From Streptomyces sp. SJL17-4 (GTDB lineage Bacteria > Actinomycetota > Actinomycetes > Streptomycetales > Streptomycetaceae): a DNA stretch of 64,000 bases. The notes below the pieces were generated by a model that saw only the letters and a list, made by a program, of their open reading frames with translations, was not told where the DNA came from and ran no database searches. A program made the translations under genes and the position numbers. The stretch covers positions 1-64,000 of the forward strand of contig NZ_CP104578.1 of the NCBI RefSeq assembly GCF_036826855.1, written 5' to 3'. Numbering within the stretch: the stretch's first letter is position 1; every line of letters begins with the position of its first letter. This document shows positions 53,687 through 62,506 of this stretch, one piece after another.

Positions 53687-56560
53687 CTACCCTTCGGCGT
53701 CCCACTGGCCCACGACGCCGGGGAGTTCGACCCGGGAGCGGATGCCCAGCCTGGCGAAGACGTTCCTCAGGTGATGGTCGACCGTACGGGGGCTCAGCGT
53801 CAGGCGGTCGGCGACCTCCCGGTTGGTGGCGCCCTCCGCGACGAGGCGGGCGATCCGCTGCTGCTGTGGTGTCAGCCGTCCCCAGGCGACAGGGGCCACG
53901 GCACCGCCGGCGGTGCCGCCGGTGGCACGCAGTTCCGACCGTGCGTGCTCGGCCCAGCCCTCCGCGGCCGCACGTTCGAAGGTGACGAGAGCGTCGCGCA
54001 GCGGGCCGCGCGCGACGCCGGGGCGTCTACGGCGCCTCAGCCACGTTCCGTAGGCGAGCAGGGTGCGGGCGCGTTCGAAGTCGTTCGCGCAGTGGTCGTG
54101 CCTGCGGACGGCCTCGCCGAACCAGTACGCCGGTTCCTCGCCCTTCGCGAGCAGCGCCCGGCAGCGGGCCAGCTGCGCGGGCGCCGCGTTGTCGATGCCC
54201 TGGACGGCCCAGACGGCGTACTCCTCCGCCGCCGCAGCGGCCTCGGCCCGGCGGTCGGCCGCGACGGCCGCTTCCACGAAGCAGGGCACGACCAGCATCC
54301 GCAGCGCGAAGTGGCCGCCCCTCGGGCCGGTCCGGACGAGCGGAGCAAGCCGCGCCGCGGCCTGTGCGGCCAGACCACGCCCCAGCTCTCCCCGGGCCAG
54401 CGCCCATTCGGCGAGGGTCGCGGCCTGTACGAGGCCATGAGGGCGGGCCGTCTCAAGAGCCCGTCCGGCATGCTCCACCACCGCCCGCTCGTCGCCGACT
54501 ACCGAGGCCACCAGGGCCAGGACGGCGTGCTGGTGGGCGGCCACGTTCCGCTGCCCCGCCAGCTCCGCCGCCCGCAGCCCCTCCCGTGCGGTGTGCGCCG
54601 CCCGGCTGTACCGGCCGCCCCGGAGTTCGGCGTAGGCGAGGTGTTCGAGGACGCGGGGCAGCAGGGACGTACGGCGCTCCGCGCGGGCCCGGGCCAGCGC
54701 ACGGGCGTGGACCCGGGTCGCCGCGGTGGTGTCGCCGAGCACGAGTGCTGCCGATCCCGCCCGCAGGAGCAGCCTCGGGTCGTCCTTCACGCCGTCCCGC
54801 GCGACCACCCGCGCCAGAGGTGGCCGGGCATGGTCCAGACGTACGGTCAGGGCGGCGGTCAGCCCGTCGGCGAAGTCCCGCTCCGTACCGCGGGCTTCCT
54901 TTCCGACGTCCAGGGCCGTCAGACAGGCGGCGACATCGCCCGCGGCCCAGGCGGCCTCCATCGCGAGGAACCGGGCGTCGGATGCCTCGACCGGTGCCCG
55001 GTCCCGTAACTGCTCGGCCGCCTGCAGAAGTGCCTCGAAGGCGTCCATGACCGGGCCCCCGGCAAGGACGGCCAGCCCTCGCACGAGTTGCGAGCGGCCG
55101 CGGACCACCGGCGCGGGGGCGCGCCCGGCGGGGGCGGATGCGGGTGTGGTTGGTGTGGCGGGGGCAGCGAGTGCGGGTGTTGTGGGGGCGGGGCCGAGGC
55201 GGTGGGCGCGATGGTTCTCGCCCCGCGTGAGCGCCGCCCGCGTCGCCACGGCCGTACGCATCGGGCCGGGCCCCTCGGCCGCACGGACCCGGCGCCGCCA
55301 GCCCGCCGGTGCCGAGAGACGAGCGGCGCGCGCGAGGAACGGATCCTCGAAGCGCAGGACGTCGCCTGTGCGGTTCAGCAGACCGTCAGCGAGGAGGCCG
55401 TCCAGCGCTTCGACGGGGGTACGGGTCGCCCGCGCGCCGGAGCGTACGGACTCGATGCCGACCTCGTACGCCGTGCACCCGGCCGTATCCCCTGTGCGGT
55501 CCGTCAGGGCGACCAGGGCCACCAGGCTGAGCAGTCGCCGGGAGTCCGCGGGCAGACGAGCGAGCAGACCGCCGTACACCTCGGTGAGGACGGTGCCTTC
55601 GGCCACCGGTGACGGCAACGACGCGACACCGGCGAGTTGGGCGGCCGTGAGGCGCCGTGCGACGGCGACGAGGAATCCGGGGTGTCCATCTGACTCGTCG
55701 AGCAGGCGTTGAACGACCGGTGGCGGGGGTGGGGCCGTGCACAGGTCGGCCAGCAACGCCCTGGCGCCGTCCCGCGTCAGCCGGCCCAGCCGCACGGTCT
55801 CCGCCACCGGTACGTCCGGCAGCCGGTGGTGACGAGCGACCGAGACGAGCCAGCCGGGGCGGGCCGCCCCGCCCCATTCGGGGCGGCCCGAAGACGGATG
55901 CCCGAAGGGGCGCCGGTCGAAGTCCCGCCAGGCCGCGGCCAACGCGGCGCGCGAATGAGCGTCCCACAGGTGCAGGTCGTCGAGACAGATCAGCGCCGGA
56001 CGGCCGGCGAGGAGCTCGGCCACCGATGGGCCGAGCCCCTTCTCGCCGCGCGCCAGACGCAGCGCCCGGCGCGCGTCCGCCGGGGTGGGAGCGAGGGCGG
56101 CGAACAGGGCTCGCGCGCCGCTCCACGGTCCGCGATGCCGCGGCGCGGCGACACGGAAGGCCGTACAGGACGGCTTCTCGGCCCGCGTACGAGAGGCCCG
56201 CTCGGCTCCCGGCTCGGCACTCGGCTCGGCTCTCGGGTCGGTTCCCCTCTCGGCTCCCGGCTCGCCTCCCGTCTCGGCTCCCGTGTCAGGTCCGGCTGCC
56301 GCGGTCGGTCCCACAAGGGGAACAGCGGCAACGCCGGAAGGTGCAACGACGGCGGGAGTATCGGAAATCTCGGCAAAGTCGTCGACCGCCCGAGCGAGCA
56401 GTGCGGTGCGTCCCTCGCCCGGGTCCCCGGTGACGAACAGAACACCGCCGACTCCCGCGTGGACCCGCGCCGACAGGCGTGCCACCGCCGCGAGTTCGGC
56501 CGCCCTGTCGTACAGCCGCGGGTGTCGGCGCGGGGTTGCGGCGTGCGTCGTTCCGCTCAC
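53687..56560 (-). CDS. LuxR-family regulator with AAA-type ATPase domain (LAL-like)
   Basis: 957 residues from the GTG at 56560; the frame extends to 56653 but runs through a terminator hairpin. N-terminal ATPase: RLYDRAAELAAVARLSARVH, then a Walker A that reads GDPGEGRT with Arg in place of the invariant Lys, and Walker B LICLDDLHLWD. The middle is helical and TPR-like (LEHLAYAELRGGRYSRAAHT). The C-terminal 65 residues are a LuxR helix-turn-helix (LTPQQQRIARLVAEGATNRE, VADRLTLSPRTVDHHLRNVF). Residues about 85-135 hold a Glu/Pro/Ala repeat (GAETGGEPGAERGTDPRAEP). Such large regulators commonly control secondary metabolism. The altered Walker A makes ATP hydrolysis doubtful. Confidence 0.88.
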   Translation of the reverse strand: MSGTTHAATPRRHPRLYDRAAELAAVARLSARVHAGVGGVLFVTGDPGEGRTALLARAVDDFAEISDTPAVVAPSGVAAVPLVGPTAAAGPDTGAETGGEPGAERGTDPRAEPSAEPGAERASRTRAEKPSCTAFRVAAPRHRGPWSGARALFAALAPTPADARRALRLARGEKGLGPSVAELLAGRPALICLDDLHLWDAHSRAALAAAWRDFDRRPFGHPSSGRPEWGGAARPGWLVSVARHHRLPDVPVAETVRLGRLTRDGARALLADLCTAPPPPPVVQRLLDESDGHPGFLVAVARRLTAAQLAGVASLPSPVAEGTVLTEVYGGLLARLPADSRRLLSLVALVALTDRTGDTAGCTAYEVGIESVRSGARATRTPVEALDGLLADGLLNRTGDVLRFEDPFLARAARLSAPAGWRRRVRAAEGPGPMRTAVATRAALTRGENHRAHRLGPAPTTPALAAPATPTTPASAPAGRAPAPVVRGRSQLVRGLAVLAGGPVMDAFEALLQAAEQLRDRAPVEASDARFLAMEAAWAAGDVAACLTALDVGKEARGTERDFADGLTAALTVRLDHARPPLARVVARDGVKDDPRLLLRAGSAALVLGDTTAATRVHARALARARAERRTSLLPRVLEHLAYAELRGGRYSRAAHTAREGLRAAELAGQRNVAAHQHAVLALVASVVGDERAVVEHAGRALETARPHGLVQAATLAEWALARGELGRGLAAQAAARLAPLVRTGPRGGHFALRMLVVPCFVEAAVAADRRAEAAAAAEEYAVWAVQGIDNAAPAQLARCRALLAKGEEPAYWFGEAVRRHDHCANDFERARTLLAYGTWLRRRRRPGVARGPLRDALVTFERAAAEGWAEHARSELRATGGTAGGAVAPVAWGRLTPQQQRIARLVAEGATNREVADRLTLSPRTVDHHLRNVFARLGIRSRVELPGVVGQWDAEG

Positions 56561-56596
56561 GCCCGCCACGTTACCGACCCGTACGGGACGGTGGAA

Positions 56597-56634
56597 GGTT
56601 CCCGGGTCTGGACGGTGGCCCAGACCCGGGAACC
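56597..56634 (-). terminator. Terminator between the cutinase and LuxR genes
   Basis: GGTTCCCGGGTCTGG at 56597-56611 and its exact complement at 56620-56634, 8-base loop, 26 bases past the cutinase stop. It shows the two leftward genes are separate transcripts. Confidence 0.85.
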
Positions 56635-56659
56635 CTGCTCTGTGACGGAGCACAGGGTG

Positions 56660-57577
56660 TCAGGAGCCTAGCGGGCAGCTGCCCCGGTACTCCTCGATGG
56701 TCAGGCTGGGCCGGGGCAGCGGGCAGAGGAACTGTTCGTAGCGGGTGTCGTCGTCGATGAAGCGCTTCAGCCACGCGATGCTGTACTTCGCGATCGTCGT
56801 GTTCGAGGCGTTCGGGGTGAAGTGCGTGGCGCCGTTGAGCTCCAGGTACGCCTTGTCGAGCGAGGCGGGGAGGCTCTCGTAGAAGGGCTCGGAGTGGGTG
56901 GCGACGGGCGCGATGGTGTCGCCGTCGGCGCCGATGACGAGCGTGGGTGTGGTGATCTCGGGCCAGGTCTTGTCCGTGTTCCATCCGGTGAGGGGCACGG
57001 CGGCCTTGAGGGACGGCCGGCTCTTGGCGGCTTCGAGGGTCCCGCCGCCTCCCATGGAGTGCCCCATGACGCCCAGCCGGGCCGGGTCGACGCGGCCCCG
57101 TACGGTGCTGCGCTGGGTCAGATGGTCGAGTGCGGCGAGGAGTTGCCGCCCGCGACTGTCGGGCTGGTCGAGCGTGGTGATCGTGTCGATGGTGAAGACC
57201 ACGAAGCCCTGGGAGGCGAGCCGCGGCCCCAGCCAGGCGATCGAGGACTGGCTGGCGGTGAATCCCGGCGAGATGACCACGGCTCCGAAGGTGCCGTCGC
57301 TCGTGGAGGTCGGGTAGTAGATGGTGCCGCCGCCGAAGCCGGTGGCGGCGAGGGAGGAGACGGTGGTATCGGCGACGGCGTAGGGGCCGCGCAGCGCCTC
57401 GACGCTCGCGGTGGTCGGCGCGGGACCACGCTCGTAGGGGTTTCCGGCGGAGGCGGCTTCGGCTGCGCGGACGCCGGGGGCTCCGGCACCGGCGGCCTGG
57501 ACGCCGGGGGCGAGGAGCAAGGCGAGGCAGGCTGCGGCGGCGGTCGCGGCAGAGGCTGGGGCAAGGTGTCGTCTCAC
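56660..57577 (-). CDS. Secreted polyester hydrolase (cutinase, PET-hydrolase-like)
   Basis: 305 residues from the GTG at 57577; longer in-frame starts would precede the signal peptide. Signal peptide about 1-45, mature enzyme from [20 protein letters not shown]. It follows Thermobifida cutinases almost motif by motif: [58 protein letters not shown], then [26 protein letters not shown]. The triad is Ser174, Asp220, His252 with spacings (46 and 78) equal to those of the known enzymes. Trp199 and Met175 line the site and Cys285 and Cys301 match the C-terminal disulfide. It hydrolyses cutin or synthetic polyesters outside the cell; activity on PET is inference from similarity. Confidence 0.93.
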   Translation of the reverse strand: MRRHLAPASAATAAAACLALLLAPGVQAAGAGAPGVRAAEAASAGNPYERGPAPTTASVEALRGPYAVADTTVSSLAATGFGGGTIYYPTSTSDGTFGAVVISPGFTASQSSIAWLGPRLASQGFVVFTIDTITTLDQPDSRGRQLLAALDHLTQRSTVRGRVDPARLGVMGHSMGGGGTLEAAKSRPSLKAAVPLTGWNTDKTWPEITTPTLVIGADGDTIAPVATHSEPFYESLPASLDKAYLELNGATHFTPNASNTTIAKYSIAWLKRFIDDDTRYEQFLCPLPRPSLTIEEYRGSCPLGS

Positions 57578-58125
57578 GACGGAGTCGTCCTCTCGTGTCG
57601 TGGGGCGACCGCCCTCCGAGGAATCCGGTCGGCGGCCGCGGGGTGAACTGGCCCGGCCACTGTCCGGGCACCGTGGCACGCTCGCATCGGCAGAATCACC
57701 GGCCTTCGGGGTATGGGCGGCCTGCCGCCCGCTGGATCGACTGCCCTGGCACCACGTGGGGCAGCGCTCCGCCCGCTGCGATGACGATGACGAGGACGAG
57801 GACGCCGTGGACGGGACGCCGTGGACGAGGACGTCTACGCGGATGCACGGGTCACGGCCACACCCGGGCTCAAGGGCGGCCGGCTTCGAGGGCGCGTCGT
57901 ACGCAGAGTTCGGCACGGAGGACTCTGGCGACACCCACGGCGAAACTGCCACGGGTACGGACGTGTGGCCTGCTGCTCCAGGCGTGACCGCGTGGGTTCC
58001 GACCTACAACCGGGCGACTTCAACCCGACGCCCTGGGGGATGTGCGACTGCCCTCGCGAGCCAGCCAGATCCGGGGACACTGTCCGGCAGCAGGTCACGT
58101 GCCGTGGATCTATCGGAGTATCAGG
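57578..58125. other. Gene-free stretch upstream of the cutinase gene
   Basis: About 550 bases. It includes an Asp/Glu-coding-like GACGATGACGAGGACGAGG run and a short direct repeat (GACGCCGTGGACG twice near 57805) but no supported gene. The cutinase promoter should lie at its left end. Confidence 0.45.
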
Positions 58126-58587
58126 TCATGCGGGCGTCTGTGGATCTACGCGTCCGAGCATGTCGGCGAGGGGCGTCCCGCTTCGTGCTGCTGCGATGCG
58201 ACGTGCCCGCAACTGGGCCCGCGTACGGGGGCGGAACTTGGGTTCCCTGCCGCAGCCGCACGGTTCGCGGCCTTCGTAACGCAGTCCGGCGTCCAGCACC
58301 GCAGCCACGACGGTCCACGCCTTGGTGTCTCGGCGCCGTGGTGCCGCGAAGTCATGGCCGGCACAGAGCATTGGCTCGGCGCAGCGGGGGCATCGGTGTG
58401 CGTCGCCGGGCCCGGGGTGCCGCTTGAACGCCACGCGGCAGGGCACGCAGGCGTAATGCAGCTTGTAGGGCTTGTCGGCGTAGTAACACACGAGAGGAAC
58501 GTACCCGGCATGGTGGCGGCTGGCGAGGCGGTTTTCGTGGTCGGGTGAGGATGCGGGTTTGCAATAGTCCGAACGAGGCTCGGCCAT
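58126..58587 (-). CDS. Zinc-ribbon protein
   Basis: 153 residues. Paired cysteines occur as ACVPC (47, 50), HRCPRCAEPMLC (66, 69, 75) and GREPCGCG (109, 111), the signature of a treble-zinc-ribbon hypothetical family common in Streptomyces that is sometimes mislabelled as a deoxyxylulose phosphate synthase. The middle part reads DFAAPRRRDTKAWTVVAAVL and the end FRPRTRAQLRARRIAAARS. It probably binds zinc and a nucleic acid or protein partner. The first 30 residues look less conserved, so the start may be internal. Divergent from the SUKH genes. Confidence 0.75.
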   Translation of the reverse strand: MAEPRSDYCKPASSPDHENRLASRHHAGYVPLVCYYADKPYKLHYACVPCRVAFKRHPGPGDAHRCPRCAEPMLCAGHDFAAPRRRDTKAWTVVAAVLDAGLRYEGREPCGCGREPKFRPRTRAQLRARRIAAARSGTPLADMLGRVDPQTPA

Positions 58588-58699
58588 ACACTGCTCCCTT
58601 GAGTGTTCTGACCGGGTTCACGTTCACTTCGGCAGCACCCGAAAGATCACAACGAGTCAGAAAAATGCACGGCAACAGTCGTATCGAGGCTTCTGAAAA

Positions 58700-59254
58700 G
58701 TGAACTTCACCGTAACCCCTCAGAGTGTGACCAGTGCCTACGGCCTGGACGGCGTCATCTACTTCCCGCACAGTGGCGTCACCGGCGTTGACGCGCGTAC
58801 CGCCGACTTCCTCAGCACCGTGGGGCTTCCCACTTCCGAGGTGTTCACCTCTCGCATGGACGTCGAAGACCCCTATGCTCCGGACGTCGACGCCATCACG
58901 CTCGGCAGCCGGTTCGACCACTACGGTCTGCAGTGTCCTCTCGAGAGCCGCTCATGGTGGAGCGTGGGATACCTGTTCACCTCGCTGCTCGCCCTCGATC
59001 CGAAGTCGGGCAAGATCTACGCCTTCCCCGAGGGCGCGGTCGACTACATCGAGCTCCACCGCGACATCGAATCACTCGTCTTCGCTCTCATCGAACTCCG
59101 GAAGGTCGAGAACGACCACGAGAGCGATGCCCACCCCGAGGAACTCGCCGCCCGGTTCCGGGAAGTCGTCGAGGCCTTCGACCCCACCCCGTTCGAGAAT
59201 GATGAGTCCCAGTGGAACCTTTCCCTCGAAGAGCTCGAGCAGGGCATCTGGTAA
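58700..59254 (+). CDS. SUKH-4-like immunity protein
   Basis: 184 residues from the GTG at 58700 (GAGG 10 bases upstream). YGLDGVIYFPHSGV, ADFLSTVGLPTSEVFTSRMD, SLLALDPKSGKIYAFPEGAV and a C-terminal IELRKVEND...QWNLSLEELEQGIW match the SUKH-4 group. SUKH proteins neutralise polymorphic toxins by direct binding. No toxin gene is next to it. A second copy lies 18 bases downstream with about 35 percent pattern identity, so this is a tandem family. Orphan immunity genes protect against toxins of related strains. Confidence 0.82.
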   Translation: MNFTVTPQSVTSAYGLDGVIYFPHSGVTGVDARTADFLSTVGLPTSEVFTSRMDVEDPYAPDVDAITLGSRFDHYGLQCPLESRSWWSVGYLFTSLLALDPKSGKIYAFPEGAVDYIELHRDIESLVFALIELRKVENDHESDAHPEELAARFREVVEAFDPTPFENDESQWNLSLEELEQGIW

Positions 59255-59272
59255 CACTTCGACCCGCGAAAT

Positions 59273-59842
59273 GTGCTGATCGCCACCATGCCGATACATG
59301 TACTGGGCACGCTCGGCCTCACCGGTGTCACGTACTTCCCCCATCACGCCAGTAGCCGCATGCACCCTGAAACAGCCAGGGTCCTGGCCACCGTGGGCCT
59401 GCCGTCAAGCAAGCTGTTCTCCAGCAAGCTCGACCTCGACGCCTGCGACCGGCTCGCGTGCCGGCCGACCCTCAAAGCTGCCTTCGACGCCGTCGGCGCC
59501 ACCCTCCCCCAAGGGGCCGAACAGTGGGAGATCCTCGGGGAGTTCCAGTACGCCGTCGTCGCCCTCGACCCCAAGACCGGCCAGATCCACTCGTTCGCGG
59601 AGGGAGAGGAGTTTTGCGTCCCCATGCACCAGGACGTCTCCTCACTCGTCCACGCCCTCACGTCAGTCGAGACCGGTCTCGCCGAACTCAGGAAACTCCC
59701 CCACGACGACGATCAGGCCCGCGCAGAAGCCATGGAGAGCCTCCGCGAACACATCACCCAGGTCGACGAGACGCCCTTCGCACACGAGGAGGGCGAATGG
59801 AGCCGGTTCTTCGAAGAGATCGCCCTCGGGATATGGGGCTGA
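59273..59842 (+). CDS. SUKH-4-like immunity protein, tandem paralogue
   Basis: 189 residues from the GTG at 59273, or 184 from the ATG at 59288, which aligns better with the first copy. GLTGVTYFPHHASSR, ARVLATVGLPSSKLFSSKLD, AVVALDPKTGQIHSFAEGEE, FVSSLVHALT-type helix and an end DETPFAHEEGEWSRFFEEIA. The shared order FP.., TVGLP.S, ALDPK.G.I and TPF...E..W shows common origin with 58700-59254. Diversified copies side by side are typical of immunity arrays. Confidence 0.82.
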   Translation: MLIATMPIHVLGTLGLTGVTYFPHHASSRMHPETARVLATVGLPSSKLFSSKLDLDACDRLACRPTLKAAFDAVGATLPQGAEQWEILGEFQYAVVALDPKTGQIHSFAEGEEFCVPMHQDVSSLVHALTSVETGLAELRKLPHDDDQARAEAMESLREHITQVDETPFAHEEGEWSRFFEEIALGIWG

Positions 59843-59937
59843 CGCGTGTGGCCCCTGCATGGAAAGGGGCCCAAACCCAGACGGAGCACGACTCGGCCAA
59901 GCTCAGCTCAGTTCAGCTCCCTCCAATGCGGTGACCG

Positions 59938-60306
59938 GTGACCCTCATCCTCACCGACGTCGCTCCTGTCCAACAGCCGGAGCAATGGCAGTTGCTCGGC
60001 ACGTGGCCACACCAGCCGATTTCCAGCGGACGGATGGGCATCTACGGCCCCACCACCGGACCTGCCGCACCTGCCGCGGGCTGGCTCACAGGTGGGAACG
60101 GAGACGACCGGACCCTGCGACTCGACCCCGTCACGATCTACACGGTCCACGTCTACGCCAAGGGTCGCCAAGACTCCCGAGCGAGACACGAAGCCGCCAT
60201 GGCCCGTGAGGAATGGGGCCTACATGAAGGATTCGAGGACTACGTTGCCGTCTTCGTACCAACCGGGCAGCAGGCACAGCAGACCAGGCCGCAGCACGCG
60301 GGGTGA
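59938..60306 (+). CDS. Hypothetical protein downstream of the SUKH pair
   Basis: 122 residues from the GTG at 59938: TLILTDVAPVQQPEQWQLLG, TWPHQPISSGRMGIYGPTTG, DP VTIYTVHVYAKGRQDSRA, EGFEDYVAVFVPTGQQ. No family is recognised. It shows a Trp-rich N-terminal part and an alternation of strands and helices typical of small soluble proteins. It is 95 bases after the SUKH pair in the same direction and could be a third immunity gene of a different fold; that is only positional inference. No convincing ribosome binding site precedes it. Confidence 0.55.
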   Translation: MTLILTDVAPVQQPEQWQLLGTWPHQPISSGRMGIYGPTTGPAAPAAGWLTGGNGDDRTLRLDPVTIYTVHVYAKGRQDSRARHEAAMAREEWGLHEGFEDYVAVFVPTGQQAQQTRPQHAG

Positions 60307-60363
60307 CGACCTGGTGCGCAATTGCCTCGCGCATGAGCCGCCCCGCGATCTACCCTCGCGGCC

Positions 60364-60996
60364 ATGACGTCACACCATGCGCCCGAAGGCACCCGGAGCG
60401 CTCCCGCTGGTGCCGGGCTGGTGATCCGGCACGAGACCGCTGAGGATCACCGAGAGGTGCGCGACGTTCATACGCGTGCCTTCGGTGACAACGAGCGGGT
60501 TCCCGGGCTCGTGGAGGCACTTCGCGTTGCTGAGGCTGCACTGGCACCGATGTCCTTTGTCGCTGTCGTTGATGACCGGGTCGTCGGGCATGTCCTGCTG
60601 AGCGCGACGCGGTTGGACGCTCCGCGCCGAATCGTGGACGTCCTGTCGCTGTCACCGCTGGGCGTGGTCCCGGAGTTCCAGCGTCAGGGCATCGGTACAC
60701 AGCTCATCGCCCACGCCCTCGAAGCAGCCGACAGCCGGGGTGTGCCGTTGGTCTTCCTGGAGGGTTCGCCGCACTACTACGGCACGCGCGGCTTCGAGGG
60801 TGCCGGCGCGGTGGGCTTCCGTTCACCGTCGCTGCGTATCCCTGAAGCCGCGTTCCAGGTCGCCCGGTTGTCCGCTCACGAGCCATGGATGACGGGCACC
60901 TTCGTCTACTCAGAGGCGTTTTGGGCCTTTGACTGCGTCGGCCTGCGCGACCCCGAGGCCTACAGCCTGTCCGACAACTCCTTTGGTTCTGGGTGA
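60364..60996 (+). CDS. GNAT-family N-acetyltransferase
   Basis: 210 residues. The acetyl-CoA binding motif A is VVPEFQRQGIGTQLIAHALE (R/QxxGxG/A type) around residue 100, preceded by the beta-4 strand IVDVLSLSPLGV and followed by VFLEGSPHYYGTRGFEGAGA, the YhbS-like signature. It transfers an acetyl group to an amine on a small molecule or protein; the acceptor is unknown. The ATG at 60364 lies 57 bases after the preceding stop. Full length. Confidence 0.88.
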   Translation: MTSHHAPEGTRSAPAGAGLVIRHETAEDHREVRDVHTRAFGDNERVPGLVEALRVAEAALAPMSFVAVVDDRVVGHVLLSATRLDAPRRIVDVLSLSPLGVVPEFQRQGIGTQLIAHALEAADSRGVPLVFLEGSPHYYGTRGFEGAGAVGFRSPSLRIPEAAFQVARLSAHEPWMTGTFVYSEAFWAFDCVGLRDPEAYSLSDNSFGSG

Positions 60997-61058
60997 TCGG
61001 TTCGTTGCGGTGCACCCGTCGGATGCACTGTCGGCTCCGTTCGCTAAGGTCTGCAGCC

Positions 61059-61610
61059 ATGACTGAGAGCGCAGCCGAAGCTTGGCCGGAACCACCACTC
61101 GCCGGCACCGAGGCAGCAGCCGTCCTCGGCGCCCTCGAACGGCAGCGGGCGACCGTGGCCTGGAAATGCTCCGGCCTGGGCGCCTCCGGCCTTCGCGCCA
61201 CACTCGGCACGGCCACCATCACTCTGGGCGGCCTTCTCAAGCACCTGGCGCACGTAGAAGACAGTCACTTCGCACGGCTGTGGCTCGGCTCCCCTGTCGG
61301 TGCGCCCTGGGACACCGTCGACTGGGACAGCACCCCCGACTGGGACTACCGCTCCGCCGCGGAGGACACCCCCGAGCAACTGCGCGCTCTCTGGCAGGAA
61401 TCAGTCGCCCGCTCCCGTGCCATCGTCGACGAGGCGCTGAACACGGGCGGGCTGGACCAACTTGGTGCCTACACGACCCGTAGCGGCGAACGCCCCAACC
61501 TCCGCCGCATTCTCCTTGACCTCATCGAGGAGTACGCCCGCCACGCCGGTCACGCCGACCTCATCCGTGAATCCGTCGACGGGCTCACGGGCGAGGACCC
61601 GCCGAGGTGA
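61059..61610 (+). CDS. DinB/DUF664-family protein
   Basis: 183 residues from the ATG at 61059; the frame is open to 60993 but without a start context. It reads ALERQRATVAWKCSGL, TLGGLLKHLAHVEDSHFARL, LRALWQESVARSRAIVDEAL and RRILLDLIEEYARHAGHADL. The HLAHVE and EEYARHAGHADLI histidines form the metal site of the DinB four-helix bundle, the fold of mycothiol-dependent enzymes. It may use mycothiol chemistry for detoxification. It follows the acetyltransferase gene after 62 bases. Confidence 0.9.
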   Translation: MTESAAEAWPEPPLAGTEAAAVLGALERQRATVAWKCSGLGASGLRATLGTATITLGGLLKHLAHVEDSHFARLWLGSPVGAPWDTVDWDSTPDWDYRSAAEDTPEQLRALWQESVARSRAIVDEALNTGGLDQLGAYTTRSGERPNLRRILLDLIEEYARHAGHADLIRESVDGLTGEDPPR

Positions 61611-62074
61611 ACTGAAGTACGTCGTGGAGGGTTGGTCGGCCTTCATCATTCTCACCCCTGATGGGGACGAGTTCTTGTCGGGTGCTCACGGCCGGAGCCA
61701 CAGCGGATCGCGGCTACGGCCATCGTGCCGTGGAAGACATACGCCCTCTTATACGGACGACACCCCTCCCCTTGTCCCCGGTGGCCCGGTGGCCCCTGGG
61801 GCACGGGGGCCGGCGGCCAGGTGGCTCGCAGAAAGGCGCTGTTACGAACCGCCGGGCGGCCATACAGGCGAGCCAGGCTGACGGCCCGGCCGGAGTCCTT
61901 CCCGTACGAGGTGTTGTTCGACTCTGTTGTCGGACAACACCTCGTGCACGAGCGCCGACATGTACGTGCGTCAGCGTGGTGCAGCATCCGCCGCGTGCGG
62001 AGCCGCGCACGTCTGACCCTCGTCCGACAACGTCGACTGGGCCTCGGAATCCGCCGCGGCCGAAGCTGCGCCGG
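61611..62074. other. Intergenic stretch with a 40-bp dyad
   Basis: About 460 bases between the convergent DinB-like and inhibitor genes. Apart from the dyad at 61906-61945 there is no supported gene. Confidence 0.5.
61906..61945. terminator. Long dyad between convergent genes
   Basis: ACGAGGTGTTGT at 61906-61917 and its exact complement at 61934-61945 enclose an inner CGAC/GTCG pair, giving a near-continuous 17-bp stem with one mismatch. Position between two convergent genes favours a bidirectional terminator; without a T-run an operator cannot be excluded. Confidence 0.55.
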
Positions 62075-62506
62075 TCAGAACGCGAAGGCCGCCCCACCGT
62101 TCAGGGTGACGCCCATGGCGCAGGTGTTGGCGAAGGTGTACTCCCACGAGGTGCGGGACCCTTCCCACACTCCGTCCACGGTGACGGTGACGGGGTCGAA
62201 GTGCTGCGGGCACATGCGGTCCGGTTCCGGGGCGGCCAGCAGCCCCTCGAAGGCGCCTCCCTCAGCGGTGGCCTTGAGCTCGGCACAGGCGGCCTCCGGG
62301 GCGGGATGCGTTCCGCCGGCGGTCGGCGCGCAGCTGAGCGTGACCGCGCGCTGGACGGTGGCCGTACTCGCATCGGCCCCCTTGCTGATGCTCAGCACGA
62401 CGGCGGAGGGCGCGTACAGGCTTTCGGCCCGGGCTTCCGCAACACCGGCCGTGCCGACGAGACAGAGGAGAGCGGACGCGGAGACCGCAGCGAAACGGCG
62501 GATCAT
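62075..62506 (-). CDS. Subtilisin inhibitor (SSI family)
   Basis: 143 residues, signal peptide about 1-27. The mature protein follows Streptomyces subtilisin inhibitor: SLYAPSAVVLSISKG, VQRAVTLSCAPTAGGTHPAP, EAACAELKA, then CPQHFDPVTVTVDGVWEGSR and the end NTCAMGVTL. Cys59-Cys74 and Cys99-Cys129 match the two disulfides. The reactive site, Met-Val in SSI (CPMVYDP), is Gln101-His102 here. SSI proteins block extracellular serine proteases and help control their own proteases during development. The P1 change should alter protease preference. Confidence 0.92.
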   Translation of the reverse strand: MIRRFAAVSASALLCLVGTAGVAEARAESLYAPSAVVLSISKGADASTATVQRAVTLSCAPTAGGTHPAPEAACAELKATAEGGAFEGLLAAPEPDRMCPQHFDPVTVTVDGVWEGSRTSWEYTFANTCAMGVTLNGGAAFAF

